Shown: in pieces, positions 33,121-46,887 of the stretch
How positions within the stretch are numbered: position 1 is the stretch's first letter
How the letters are laid out: every line of letters begins with the position of its first letter
Notes under the pieces: generated by a model
The model's database searches: none
Told to the model about the DNA's origin: nothing
What the model saw: the letters and a program-made list of their open reading frames with translations, nothing else
Made by a program: the position numbers and the translations under genes
Assembly: GCA_030268105.1 (NCBI GenBank)
Contig: BSDZ01000015.1
Coordinates: 3,375,501-3,439,500 of the forward strand
Direction of reading: 5' to 3'
Length of the DNA: 64,000 nucleotides
Source of the DNA: Volvox africanus
Taxonomy: Eukaryota > Chlorophyta > Chlorophyceae > Chlamydomonadales > Volvocaceae

Positions 33121-36100
33121 CTACAGCTTGTGCGACGAGTGAAATGTCGTACCAATCCAGGTCGGTGTAACCCAGTCTGGGAACGCGTCGCGCACCGCGC
33201 GGAGCTCGGCCGTCAGGTGCAAGTACGTCGCCGACAGCTCCACAATGACCCATGGGTCGATTTTGTTACCGTCAGTGGCGGTACCTGCGGCGTGGCTAGC
33301 GTCCAATTCGATCCAGAGGTCCCAGAAAGGCGACGTCGCCTCATGACTAAAGCGAACCATATACGTGTAGTACTGCATGCGACGGCGGCTGCGACTGTTT
33401 CCCGATGTATCTGGTGTTGCACGGCCTTTGCCATTGTACGACGCTGCCACCGGTGCCGACGGCAGTGACCAAGCGTGTAGCGGCGCCGCCGTCGTGAAAT
33501 TGAGCATCCCCCAGCAGTGCGCCTCCGAAAATATGCGTATGTGTACGACGCGTGTTGTACGACGGTCAGCGGTTTTTGCGTCATTGCTGGATGGGGAAGC
33601 CTTGCCATCGGCTACCATGATTTCCCGCGTCTCTTCGTACAGCTGTACGGGAGATAATTGGGAATTAATAAAGCAGGCTTATTATATTAATTATATGGAC
33701 CTTCAGCCGCTATGAAACTATTGAGTAACGAAAGATATGTTCCCAAGCTCTAAACCTATATACGTAAATATTCAGTACATGTAAACATATATGACTTTTC
33801 AATATATTGCTTTTTCTCACATCGAGCTGGAATGCTTGCGACGTGTGAAGTAAGACCCCAAGATTCAGTATCTTTTCGGGAGGAAAGGCTGTTATCACAC
33901 ACTACCCCACCCGTACTGCCCTTCGCTTCTTCCGCGTTGATTCATACCTTCCGTACGTACGGCGGTACGGCAATTGGTGGTTGGGCCGCTGGTTCCGCCT
34001 CAAGCACTATCTTGCCTAGCAATCGCTCCAATGGGTGCAGCGACGCGTACTCGTGACCCAGATCGCCGTATCGTACAGCAGATCCTTGTCGTGCAATGGG
34101 CAGCGCCGCCACGGCGGCGGCAGCGTCAGGGAAGAGTTGGCTCCAGGGGTTGGAATCGGCGATCCCCAGAGCCAGTTTAGCCACAATTTTGGGGATTGGT
34201 TGAAGCTGGGACGAGAGAACCTGACGGCCGACGATATTTAAGTTTTAATTGGTTAATTATTCAGCTTCAAACAATATTCCGAATGCGCATCTTGGCTGAT
34301 ATTCAGGTGGGATCACATAAATATAATATAAACATAAATGTATGTGTACATGCATGTATGTATTCACACACAGATTATATATATATGTATATATGTATAT
34401 ATATATGTGTGTGTTGTGTGTAGGATAGGGGGGTACATCACCCGTGGCCACTAACCTGGCAGTCCCTACCTTCCCCGGTGTTTCGGGGCACCCTCATCCA
34501 GTCTCCCATGCCGACTTCTCCGAAATCAGTGGTTTTCCCAGGTTCAGCACCCACCACCAGCATCCAGCGGAATCTGCCGAATCAACTAAGGCGTCAACTC
34601 CGCTACTGGTCAGCTCGCAGGTCACTATAATTGGGGTCGTCACCGTCCATCGGCCTGGGGGCACCTGCCCTTAATTTAAGGGTCTTTGGCCCGCTCTCGG
34701 TTGGGGTTGAACTTGGACTCCAGGGGCATATTAGTCGTGCCATAACAGTCGTGCCTGAACACGCATATATATGTATATATGTATGTATGTATGTACATAT
34801 ATATGTATGTATATATGTATATATATGCAAGGCTATCCATTCCCGTGCTGGCCAAACGCCGTACCCGCCGCTCCTCCTCGGGCGACGGCGGCGGCTCCTG
34901 CACATCCATCGACGTCGGCCCCGCAGCCGGATGGACCGCTGCCGCCGCCATCGCAGCTGACATCGCCACTGCCGACGATGCCGGGAAGGCGTCGTCCTAC
35001 GGGAAGTCCATGTACGAATGTACGACGATGACCTTAAAAACAGTTCGTTCAGTCAGTTTCGCGAAGATCTCCTAAATATTATATATTATTAATATTATTA
35101 ATATTCCCCTTTAATTTGTTCAAACATCATCATATTCTCATTTAAGATATACCGATATGGAATGGAATGGTAGCCATATGACGGATAAAATAAGGCCATG
35201 CGTCTTATCAGAGAGGATCACCGCTAACCACTTCTCTTGGCAGTGATCTCCAAAGTGGGAACAGGGCTTTTGCTCAGCGAAGATGACGATAACATCAAAT
35301 AACCAATAACTGACAACCACCAACTGCCAATTTCATTTTGGTTAACGCAAGCCTCAAGTTACCTCAGGCACCCAAGAGCCGGTCTCGTGTAAATGCGTGA
35401 TCGTGATACGGCGTGGGTTATCCGCATTGTACGGCACTGTTGCCGTACTAGACCAAATCGCCATCGCCAGAGATGTGGCCACCAGCGCCGTCAGCAACAG
35501 CCGCCGCCACAGCCGCGACTCGCCGCCACCGCTACTACTTCTTCCGGGGGATCGGCCGTTACTACAGCCGGTGCTACTGCTACCGTCCCATAAGCCCCCT
35601 AGCGCGTAGCCCAGGAGCGGCAGCAGGCAGCAGCAGCTGTAGCCGAGTACGGCACAGCCCGTTAAAACGCCGATGATGCTATCAGCTAGAAAGACGGAGT
35701 GATGGCCTGCGCCGTACGAATGCCAACCCTTAATAATCATTACACATCATGTACGACACTCAATCAGCATCATCCGACATATTATATACCAACGACGTCA
35801 TGGGGAGTACGTCATATACTGCATGGCGAGGTGGAAGACAGAATCGGACGAGAGGTGACGAGTGGCTATGGATGGGTCGACACAACCTTATCGACGTCGT
35901 ACACGTACACGTACACGACAACCGTAGTACGGCACTCCATACATTCTATATTACCGAGGATATGGACAACCCTAAACCCTAGTCCCAACGTGAAACACAG
36001 ACACAACACACTGGATCCCTGGATGATCCAAGGAATTAATAAATAAAATGAATTATCAACACTTAAATAAAGAAGTATATAGATGAAGAACATCACCCTA

Positions 36101-39100
36101 AGCCCTAAATGTTCAAGTGATTTGGTTTAAGGGATTATTGGCTTTATCAATCCGCGTACCAGTCAAAGACATCCGCTCCATCATCACGTCCAGAAAGGTC
36201 CCAAGAATGGCGCCCATCACCACCAGCGGCACGGTGGCCACAGCCAACACCCCGGCCAGCGCACCGGGACTAAAAGTGGCCTGTACGACAGGGTTCGTTT
36301 GTATCAGTTGTTCCGTTGCTTGATCGGGAAAAAGGAAAAGAGGAGAATGCAGGGGAATCGTTGGGGGAGGGAGAACATCGCGAATGTTAGATTTGAATGG
36401 ATTGTAGGAAACAGAATCCGAAAAAATCCCAAAGAATCCATCTCCCCTCCCCCTCCCAGGAGGGGAGAGGCGAGACAGGTTCAGGGTTTGCGTATCGACT
36501 TTTGAACTTTCTCCCCTCGGCCCTAGCATGGTTCCCCCATTCCTAAACTCTTCCCAAACCCGTATGCCGTACTCTCAAAACCCATATGCCGTACTCCTGG
36601 AAAAGCACTACACAAATCCCTGAGGCAACCACAAAAGCCCAACCCGAACCCGCCGAACCGCTATTATATGAAAAATGTTATTTAATTCTTTGTACGTTCA
36701 AACCCAAAAACAACAATCAACATCACGCAACAAAGAGCAACAAAAGCCATGCTCCAAAACGTAGGGCTGAACAGCCCGGCTGAATGTAACCCCGTTCCCT
36801 CCCCCCGCCCCCATCCCCAACCCACCGCGCCGTTGTCCAGAAGGCTCCCGACTGCGTACGACAAAAAACCTCCCATCGCCAAGACCTGACTGAAGCCCTG
36901 AAACCCAGCAAAGCACAGGCCAGTGGCCAGGGCTGAGAGCACCAAGCCAATGCCGTACACCTGTACGAGAGCAAACACACCCTCTTTTACATGCAAGCAG
37001 TAACGTACTCGTGAGGGCAACAAGACATGTGTGTGTTGGGGTGCGTGGGGGAGGGTTCGTATTAATTTTCCATCAACATCCACTCATCCAACGTCCCCAG
37101 TCCAAGCTCCAGACCTGGTTGGGACAACGATACGAGGGTACGACGATCTACCGGTTTTGGTTACTTATAACCGCCCACGACAGGTTTTTCAGACGGACCT
37201 CTGGGTCCGTTGTTGTCCCGACTCCCTCGACAACAAACACATGAACTCCACCTGGCACGCAACGTAGTGCCCTTGCTGCAGCGGCCGTTGCTCCAGGGAC
37301 TCCTCCCTCAGTCGTATCCAAGGCCGTACGGCAGCCGCAACGGATATAGGAAGGAAGATAGCGTACGCAAGCCTGTGCTGCGCGTACCAGCTCATAGCGA
37401 CCCCTGTGTCAGTTATCAGTTACAGCATGACGTTTTCGGTTAGTTTAGTCAATACTTCGGTTAGTTTAACATCCATATGACATCAAAAACAGGGGGGAAA
37501 TTCTTATAACCCTCATTACCTGAAAACCAGATAATCAACCTCCTACTTTACCATACCCGGAATCAGTTATTTGCTACCGGTCAACTGAATCATAACGAAC
37601 AGGTGGAAGATTACTATTAGTATTGCATGATAATGGCCGTATTACCTGATGACCAAACCATGAGAATCCCAAGGAACGCAGGCGCCATCAATGCAGAAGT
37701 CAGCGCCACAATCGCCCTACCCGCCGCCGATAACATCCGCGTCATGACCCCAGCCGCCGTATGACCCTACAGGCGGTTAAATATCCTGACTAATAAGTTA
37801 GTTAGTCGGTTGACTGGTAGTTATAATTCGTTGTTTATCGTTACCTTCCTTGGCGAATGGTTTGGATTTGGGATTGGGTTTGTGAAGGGGTGTAAAAGCA
37901 CGACATCGTGACTCCATGACGTCAATAAGCCTTGAAGCTAAGCCCCCAAACCAGCCCCCGCATACACATACACATACACGGCCATGTCCCGTTCGCCAGC
38001 CCCATAGCACGGTTATATTATATATATTAAATATATTTACGCAATTCCTTCGATCATCCAGAAATCAACCATTCCCTTAACTTTATCATTCTCATCATTT
38101 TCGTTTCGGGTTTCCTTTTTTTCTTTAAAATATTTCCTCTCATTCCTCTTTATTATATTGTACCGTACTTTCAATTTTGGTTCTCCAATTTGCTTACCCC
38201 CGCCACGGACGCAAGGGGCAGCATCATGAACATCGCCAGCGGTGCGGTGTGGAGGAGCGATGCCAGGTGGTCGGGGTAGGTGATCATGCCGCAACCCATC
38301 AAGTCGAAATACACGGAGCGTTCCTGCCCGTTGTCCGTTGTTCGTTGTTTGTTGTCGCGAAGAGAGGGAGGAGGGGACGGGAGGGAGGAGGGAGACCCTG
38401 GAAGACAACCGGCGATTCGACGATACCTAGCACTGAAAATATGTTTTACGGCTTAGAGTTTTAGGGTTTTAGGCTTTAGGATTCCCATCCACGATGACAG
38501 AGGGTGACCCATGTGACCCGTAGGTCCGCTGTTTACGGCACACTTTACCGTTCCCTCCTCCCCCTCCCCCCACCTCCTACCTTGAGCGCTTTTGGGGTTA
38601 GGAGTCGGCCATCCACGTCCGCAGCCAGAGCCTCCGCCATCGACATAAGGCCCCCGAGCAGCGCCTCTCCCATGTCCTAAACAGGAACTCAAAAGCAATA
38701 CATGGAAGGCGCCGCAAAACAATCCATCATCATATCATATTTTCCGCTCAATGCATAACGAAGTGATGAAGATCTCAGAATGTGTATCACCGGCTCCCTG
38801 AAGCGGTTTTAAAAGGAGGGAGGGGGATTAGCGTGCGTGATACCGCACGACTACTACCCCCTTTGCTACGCACGAAATGAATTATGCGTGCATCCAGGCT
38901 CTTACGCACATACAACGATACACCAACAGCCGCTGTGGCGCCGGCGATATTCGTATTGAAAATCGACATTACTTGTCATCTCACCCTGAACCCGTCTGCC
39001 GTACTAATGCCGTACCAAGCCACACATGCGATCCTTACTTGCATCGCCCCCTTCCTCAGCCGAGCCACGCTGTCGAGGTGGCTGTGATAGGCCTTGCTGT

Positions 39101-42100
39101 CTCGAATGAAGGCGATATCTGCATTTGAGCGCGTGTGTGTATGTGCGAGTGTGAGGCGGGACGACGTGAGTGTGTGCAGCAATGTCCTAATACGACATAG
39201 AACCGGAGGAGGGAGGAGGGAGGAGGGAGGAGGGAGGAGGGAGGAGGGAGGAGGGAGGAGGGAGGAGGGAGGAGGGAGGAGGGAGGAGGGAGGAGAGGAG
39301 GGAGGAGGGAGGAGGGAGGAGGGAGGAGGGAGGAGGGAGGAGGGAGGAGGGAGGAGGGAGGAGGGAGGAGGGAGGAGGGAGGAGGGAGGAGGGAGGAGGG
39401 AGGAGGGAGGAGGGAGGAGGGAGGAGGGAGGAGGGAGGAGGGAGGAGGGAGGAGGGAGGAGGGAGGAGGGAGGAGGGAGGAGGGAGGAGGGAGGAGGGAG
39501 GAGGGAGCAGGGAGGAGGGAGGAGGGAGGAGGGAGGAGGGAGGAGGGAGGAGGGAGGAGGGAGGAGGGAGGAGGGAGGAGGGAGGAGGGAGGAGGGAGGA
39601 GGGAGGAGGGAGGAGGGAGGAGGGAGGAGGGAGGAGGGAGGAGGGAGGAGGGAGGAGGGAGGAGGGGGGAGGGGGGAGGGAGGAGGGAGGAGGGAGGAGG
39701 GAGGAGGGGCTGAAATCATGGGAAGGCATGATGTCGCTTGACCGTACTTTATAGCAAGTACACATGGTGTAGGGTACACATGCTGTTGTACCGTACATTG
39801 CCGTACTTACCCAGACCTGGCAGACTGCCGAAGTGGCGAGCGGAAAACATACGGTAGTCCGTATCACCCGGAATGATACCCGTGTCGAAAATATCCTGCA
39901 GCAGCAGCAGCATTGGTTAGAAGGGCTGTAGCAACCAAGGTGCATTCGCATTGGTTAGCAACTACAGCGCAGATGCGGCAGCAGTAGCAGGGCTACTGCC
40001 TCTGGTGAGGATTGCCGAGCAACGAAGCAAATAAATTGGAAATGAAACTAAATAAATGACGAATTACCAGTGATTTTCATCCTAATTAAGCGGAATTAAA
40101 TCGTTTGGTCGCGGTTCAGCAATGTAGACGAGCTCGGGCGACAGCGGACGTAACCAACTTTACGTACAGTTCTCCATTTTTTATTTCTTCCCTATTCCAC
40201 AACAAACAACCGTCGCTCGAGCACCATCTGAACGACTTCAATTTCTTCGTTTTTTCATTTTCCCCTATTTTATTCATTTCTTATTTCGCACCTGTGCAAT
40301 TCTCGCGCCGTGCGCAGTCTTGGCTCCCTTTGCCCACGCCGCTACGGTCCAGGCTCCCGTGTGTTGGAACAGAATGGGTAGACCCCCGGACCCCATCGCC
40401 TGCGGAAGGTCCGTTTGGTCAACGTCTCGTTAAGGTTAGTTGGAATTGGTTAAGATAAGTTGGAATTGGTTAAGATTAGTGACGAATTGGGTTAGGTCTG
40501 GGTCTAAGGCATTGCGACAATCGTATTGCGTGAGTACGGAGACAAGACCAGCACCGAATCCGAATCCAGGAGATACATATTTGTCGCTGAGCTGATTTTG
40601 TCGTACGTACCTCGAGGTTAATGAAGGCGCCAAGGCCTCGTGCGTGGGGGCTGGAGTTGAAGAAACCATGACCTCCCTGACCAGGGTATGAGATGGGTGT
40701 GTGGGTGGGTAGGGAGGGGTAGGGAGGGGTAGGGGAGGGAAGGAGGGAGGAGTACGGGAGAGAGAGACGGAGGGAGGGGTACGGGAGAGACGGAGGGAGG
40801 TACGGAGGAGGGGAACCTCAGTTTTGTTCAGATAATATCACTCTTCCAGGGTTACCGGGATCCAGATTCTTTATACTACATTACTTATATCGATTACATT
40901 ATTTCAATGCTTTCTGCTTTTCCAGAAAGTCTTTATGGTAAGGATTATATATTGAACGTAAGGGAGACGTCTCAGCGAAATTACATACAAATTACAATTT
41001 ACATTAATTAAATCTCACTTCTGTGAAATCCTGAAGCCCGATACCCACCTGACAGATACTCTCCTCTGCTCCATCAAACAGAAGGACCAATGGTACGGCA
41101 GGTAGGAATCTCGACGGTCGCGATAATAAGGCCCTGGCGGCCTCCAGCATTACTGCCACCATGCTAACATCGTCGGAGGCGCCTGTGGCAGAGCTTAGTG
41201 ACATTTGAATTCGGACTTTGCCTCAAATGTTTGAATTGCCAATTAAAAAACAAATCTGAAGCCCGAAAAATACACAATATAACATACAAAACAGCAGATC
41301 GTACACAGCTGCAATGGGGCCGGTCTTCACATTTCGACATGGCCTGTTTCCTGCCTCGCGGGCTAAGAAGGTCGCATCTGCTCCATCTGCTCCCAACCAT
41401 GAAAGAGGGCGGAAGAGGAGAACGCGGAATCACCAGAAAAGGAAATGAGGAACGAAAACAACAGTTAAAGGAAGCTAAGGAAGCTTTCAGGGAGCAAAAC
41501 AGCGCACACGTCAAAAGCACCCTGGAAGATCAGATTGATCATCGTGGACGGACGGATGAACCGACGGACGCATGGAAAGATGTGCAGAACATTCAAAGAC
41601 GACCAGTCTGCCAGGGATTTCACGGCGCGGCTTCGTTCGCGGTCATTTGCTGGAGCACCCACCCGGGGACGTCACCGCGCTGTCGTGATGCGCAGCCACG
41701 AGGAGCCCCCTCCGCCCCTCAGTGCCCCCCGGCGTAATGGTCACCACAATGTTGGTCAGCTCCCGATACGCGTTAGTAAAGGGCACACCGCCAAAGTCCA
41801 TGGCTACGGAGCCGCTGACATTCTCCCGGAATACCTGGGAACAGAAATTTACGGGAGTTGCCAAAAACCCCGAGCCGTTCGTATCCATCATTAAAAACAA
41901 TTAATAGAATTTTAAGTGGAATTGAAAAAATTGGAGTTCAGCAAAAAAAATTACGGAAATCAAATCCAAAACTGCGTTCGGACGTGAAGTGCATACGACA
42001 TATACGTTATACCACTAAATACGTTATACCACTATTTGTTATTTTTCATGAAACGATTTTAAAACGTTAGCGCGAGGAATTATGTTTCCCGCGGCAGAGG

Positions 42101-43781
42101 CATGACTCGCCAAACCAGACTGACCGGACCGATTTTGTAAACGGTAATGTTCGGAAGATCAAATTTGAAAAATAACAAGGCGGAATTCGATGATGGTGAT
42201 GATCACATTTGCACATCATTTATGTTATATTCTGTTATAAGAAAGCATCCGATCTGGGACATCACATCAGTGTGTTGCCTGGAAAAGTGGACGGCATCCC
42301 CACCTTGACCTCCACGTCCCCACCCCGCGCCGCCGCCATCTCCGCGAGCAGGCTACCCTGTCGTACGATGTAATCGTGCGCCTGGCGAAGCTGCGGCATG
42401 GAGATCTGCATTTGGCAGCGGGTTAGTATGGCAGATACCGTATATATATGTATATGTATATACATATATAAGGTTTTGAGGTTTTACATATTTATAAGCG
42501 TTTATACATCTATATATGAGTGCTTCTTTGTAGGAAAGACGTTAGCTGTCGGATCCTCCTGCAAAGGAATGAGGTGTACGAGCTGCCAACGGCATCAAAG
42601 GTGTGCTCCATATCTGCGCTCTGTCATCTTTCACTTTCTCATCCGCCTTCCCTCCCTCTTCTGCAATGTCACTTTTGTTCCCACCTGCACATCACCGGCC
42701 CCGATGTGGCAGGTGGGAATGGCATTCACGCAATTTTCGAATCTCACCCCAACAATCACTCGTGCCACAGGCACCCACACATACACACACAGCATGCACA
42801 CACAAAGGTGGGCCCCAAACCCTTGCAGTCTTCCTGTCAGCCCCCCCCTTACCCACTCCACCCCGTAAGCACCCCTCCAACACCGACACCGCAAGGTTTC
42901 TTCCTCGAAGCTCCCAAGTGTCTGTGTGCCTGTGTGTCTGCTGTTCCGTGCTCCTAAAGCTCACCTGCCTGTCCGGCAGCCTGCCCGCCAGCGCCTCCAC
43001 ATGCCGCATGGCCCTCTCCTCGCTGAAGCTCTCAGCAGGTGAGGAAGCGGGCAGAGCGGGGGGAGTCCAGTGAAGCCGCTGAATCATCAACGGCAGCTAC
43101 AAGGAGGGGCCGACAGCGGAGCGGAAGCAGGGCCCATACGAGGTGACATTAGCGAAATGAGAGTAGAAGTGTGTCAAAGCCAAGTTTGAAGTGCGATTTC
43201 GTAAGATTTGGTTGAGTTATGGTGTGGTGTGATGTGATGATTTGGGTTGTGGAGATAAACAACCGCATTTTGGGGGAGTAATCGAATAAACGAGGCCCTC
43301 TCTCTCTGGGCTTTTTTCTGCCCTAAAGGAGGGGTCTGGAAGTGCTAACGGGAAGTAACTACCTCGGTAGCAGGAGTTCAATTAAGAATTGGGTTGCCAG
43401 GGATGAAATAATAATCCGATGCCATAGATGCAGGGGTAAGATGCACGGTAGAAGCGTGGTATCATGTCAACCCCGATGACGAGGTTGAGAAAGAGCATTT
43501 CTTCAGGTAAGGTGCTCATAATGCAATAGTTTGTTCATAACGGCTTACAATACAATTATTATATAGCTGTAGGCTCGCGGTCTTGCTACGATGCCCGTGA
43601 ATCGGAACCACGTTCCGAGGTCACTGCGATGGAAACTTACCATAGCTGCGTAATAAACAAACAGAATGAAGACAAGAAGGCGTGGATTTGCCCATGGCAC
43701 AACCGACTTTTTGGCAGGTTCGTCATGCGGTCCTTTTCTCGCCAGCGGTGTCAAACATTCGGCATTTGAGTTGTTGAACAT
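33121..43781 (-). CDS. ER-type M28 zinc metallopeptidase (ERMP1/FXNA-like)
   Basis: Nineteen minus-strand exons give 1,036 residues: 43,641-43,781; 42,965-43,096; 42,304-42,405; 41,663-41,834; 41,049-41,182; 40,611-40,676; 40,292-40,399; 39,811-39,895; 39,039-39,118; 38,581-38,676; 38,198-38,323; 37,646-37,766; 37,330-37,403; 36,696-36,960; 36,160-36,318; 35,363-35,685; 34,865-34,996; 33,948-34,220; 33,121-33,642. Phases agree throughout. A cytosolic head and one membrane helix (residues 34-47) lead into the lumenal peptidase (about 60-370). Zinc-site motifs are all present: AAHHDSA, SPGASDD, FDGAEES (catalytic Glu), PGDTDYRMF and KAYHSHLDS. Several hydrophobic segments follow (about 395-650), then a soluble lumenal C-terminal region. 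ERMP1 of animals is about 900 residues; its substrates are poorly known. The exon 14 boundary (36,696 or 36,826 at its left side) is uncertain. Confidence 0.9.
34406..34763 (-). mobile_element. Dispersed retroposon, full-length copy
   Basis: This copy runs from the tail side TAGGATAGGGGGG to the head CGTGTTCAGGCACGACTG (minus strand). It is inserted in a (TA/TATG)n microsatellite inside the intron between exons 17 and 18 of the M28 peptidase gene. The same ends are shared with the copies at 49,160 and 61,546. Confidence 0.8.
39204..39712. repeat. (GGAGGGA)n minisatellite
   Basis: About 510 bp of near-perfect 7-bp GGAGGGA repeats on the plus strand lie in the 692-bp intron between exons 8 and 9 of the M28 gene. 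The plus strand has many G-runs and could form quadruplexes. The long EEGGGRR and LPPPSSL frames it creates are artefacts. Confidence 0.97.
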
Positions 43782-46440
43782 TATCTGAATTAACGTCGTA
43801 AACAAAATTATCTAAAATCCGGCAATGATATTAAGAACGCGTGCATTGATCACAAACTGTGAAAATCCAATTTCAAGCCATGAAGATATGATGTTGTTTC
43901 AAAGATTGGCACCAAATGATAAATGTACTCGACAGCCAAGAAATGACAGGTAGAAGCCGCTAATTTTCGGTGTGTTAATCTGCACTCAGGTGTAACCCTT
44001 GATCCTAGCATGATGACCATAACGAGTAAACGAGGCACACGATGTAAGGATTTGATACTAAAGATTTCAAGTTTTTAACTGACGACGACAGAGTGTAGTT
44101 GTACAAGTCCGCTCCACGTAAAATGCCATACGGTAACAGATGCAGACACAATACAGAACTAGTGGGAGATTAACAGTGACGCGTTAGGGGAATAATCACC
44201 AACCGGAGACTGAGTACCGCCCTATCAGCAACGAACGCTCAAGTGCCAAGAGGCTGGACGTGGGGCACGCTGTTGCCGTCACGACTGAAGATAATTACCT
44301 CAAAAGTTAACCATATTCTATGCCTGCTTTGACGCAGAGTTGACCAGAGCGAGGTTATCCTGGCCCCAGCATCGCCGCTTTTGGGGCCTTATATTATACG
44401 GACCAGGAACTCCTCCACGTTCCATGCGTGAACCATAAGCCAAGGTAACAAAGTCCGACCGCGTGTCGCAAGTCGCCCGAATGCATAATCCACGTGTCTA
44501 GGAATAAGGCGTTCCCTCACGTACGGTGCGAGGGGGCAACCAGCAAGGCCACTAAGACCCCCAAGCCTCTCGTGTGGCGCCACGATATCTGGTTGCTGCA
44601 ATGATGACGAAGCGCGCATGCAGCAGGTATGCACTGAATCTCTAACTTACAAAGAGCGAAACCTGATTTGTTGTTTTGACAAGATGCAGGAAGTTGTGAC
44701 TAAATAGGAAATGCTGCACGTTTCTGTAGGTCATTGTTGCGCGGGCGGGGGTTACTTCGGGATGGATCCAAACACATCCCAGCAGAAACGTCTAGAGGAT
44801 GCGATTATTGGTGCGCAGGACAAGGCCTGCAAGAGTTAAAGCTTATCATGAACACATCTGCCCAATTCACAAAACGACCCAAGTGTTGTGAAAACTGTCG
44901 TCGCAACAGTTGAGAAAAGTCCAGTTCAGCACAAGCTGGACGAGCGAGCTGCCACTATGCCTCCAGCCACAAGGACACTCCAAAGTCCGGGCAAGCAATA
45001 GATCGTTACAAAAAGCTAAAGAAGCAAGTCAGCTTCGGGGAATAAATAGCGACTTGGTGAAGGATCGTACATAAGACCCTTCACATTTGAAATTCAGCCG
45101 CAGTACGTTCCTGACAATACGTTCAACCAATGAACACATGAAGAAGTCTGACCGAATATCACAACACCAAGTAGCGGTCCCGCGGCACAAGTAACAGTTC
45201 ATTCCTTAGATTTCAAAAACTAGGATTGCCGCAGGAGCTGTTCTGTGTGAATCGGACCAGTCGGCGCTCTGGGCGATTTCTGAAATGTTTAAATTGATAG
45301 GCGATAGGGATGTGTGCGGCGAACGAGTTCGACTCGCTCGACTTCGTGTGGCGTCGGGCGATATGTGGTGGCCGAACCACAAGAGGATCCTCAGGCAGGG
45401 TTGACATCAATATGTATGAGAGGAATTCATTAACCTTGGTACAAAATTGGAGTCGCACTGTTTTACCCGTTTTAGTCATTATCTAACTATATCCGATCGA
45501 TCCCAATCGAAACTAACGTAGTTGCCTTACAATATCCATATCAAGTTGCAATAGGCCTGGTCTGCAAGCCCGAAATCAAAGTAACGGGGTTCCTACGGTG
45601 TAGCTCGTCCATAATCGTCCAGTACGGCCATTCCTAGCCGTACGAATTTTCGTTTTCGCCCTCCGGCAGGCTAGGAATTTCCTACGCCGTAGGATGGAGC
45701 TAGTGGGGCATCTTATTGCTTTGAAATGGTTTAACGTGCGTTCGTAATTTTCAAAGGCGCCAGCGCAGCCTTCTTACATTTTGCCAACATTGCCAAGGCA
45801 ACGACACGACGTTTCTCACACATTTAAATTTAATCCGCTTAAAGTATAAATGCTTTATTATAGAATTAACAAATCACAACATCGTAAGGTCGTCATGCAG
45901 CGTCGCTGAAGTACTCAATAACTGCCACAGCATTAAGTTAAAAGTCAAGAATGCTGTCGTTGCTATCATACCAAGTAACAAAAAAATGTTTATTCTGCAT
46001 GGCCATTTAAAACCAGAATGAAGACAAGTTATTCAAGTGAGAGGTCATGGAACGAAGACTGGGCTGATCACCCAAGTATTCCTTACAAATCATAACAATT
46101 AGAACAATTATAACATAGTGTTACTAAAAACAAGAATAATAACGTAGTTTAAAGTAAACCAAAAACAACATGATTTTGGAGCACCACATAACGGGTCGCT
46201 GCCCATATGGGTGCTCCAGGGAGAGGGAGCGAAGGTCTGAAGATTAAAGGCGTTTAAGGGAAAACGCTCACTCTCGTAACTTCTATTATATTCGTCAAGA
46301 AATCCCGCCTCAGTCGGCATCGACCCTTTTCAGTTCTTTCAATATAACAGCTTACATTATCACGCAAGCGCCTACAATCGACTCTAATAGATTTCCGGTC
46401 TCATTTCATTCAACCACGCTCTTCATCTTACGAGACAATT
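43782..46440. other. Upstream region of the M28 gene; no gene recognised
   Basis: This is 2.6 kb without a convincing coding region. Short frames (for example minus 45,213-45,479) show no domain. An inverted repeat ATTCCTAGCC / GGCTAGGAAT lies near 45,628-45,680. The right part merges into retroelement sequence. Confidence 0.4.
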
Positions 46441-46469
46441 GTGAGGAATTCAATCACCCCATTGTTATC

Positions 46470-46850
46470 CGGAGATGGGAAAGGGTTAGTATGGACCTCA
46501 TAATTCAACTACCATAAACCCGTCCTAAGCATGATGCTATCCTTATCTATGTGAAATGGCTAACTAAGATGGTCCACCTTGCCCTACCAACAACCTCTTG
46601 TACTGCTGAACATCTAGCACACCTCTTCACAGAACATGTATGGAAACCTCATGGTTTACCTACAACACTTGTTGTGGATCGCGATGCACCATTCACATCC
46701 GCTTTTGCCAAGGAACTTTGCAATAAAACTGGTATACAACAAGTAACCTCAATAGCCTTCCATCCCCAAACTGTTGGACAGACTAAACGAACTAACCGTA
46801 TTCTTGAAGAATACTTACACCATTACATGAACCCCACTCAGGATCGATAA
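46470..46850 (+). pseudogene. Ty3/gypsy integrase core, 5' part
   Basis: The frame reads WERVSMDLIIQLP, then after a stop the core LTKMVHLALPTT, TAEHLAHLF, HGLPTTLVVDRDAPFTS and IAFHPQTVGQTKRTNRILEEYL. These are the DDE integrase landmarks: first Asp in the MDLI region, second Asp in VVDRD, and the catalytic Glu expected near RTNRILEEY. It is broken by stops and cut by the solo LTR that follows. Confidence 0.85.
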
Positions 46851-46887
46851 CTGGCTGGGATACCATACCAGTAACTGGCTGGGATAC

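Noticed and set aside
38976..39951. Long frames encoding LPPPSSL or EEGGGRR repeats, resembling a proline-rich matrix protein
   Set aside because: They are produced on both strands by the GGAGGGA minisatellite, which lies in an intron of the M28 gene.
42520..42957. Plus-strand frames of 145-156 codons
   Set aside because: They run antisense across introns and an exon of the M28 gene and have no domain.
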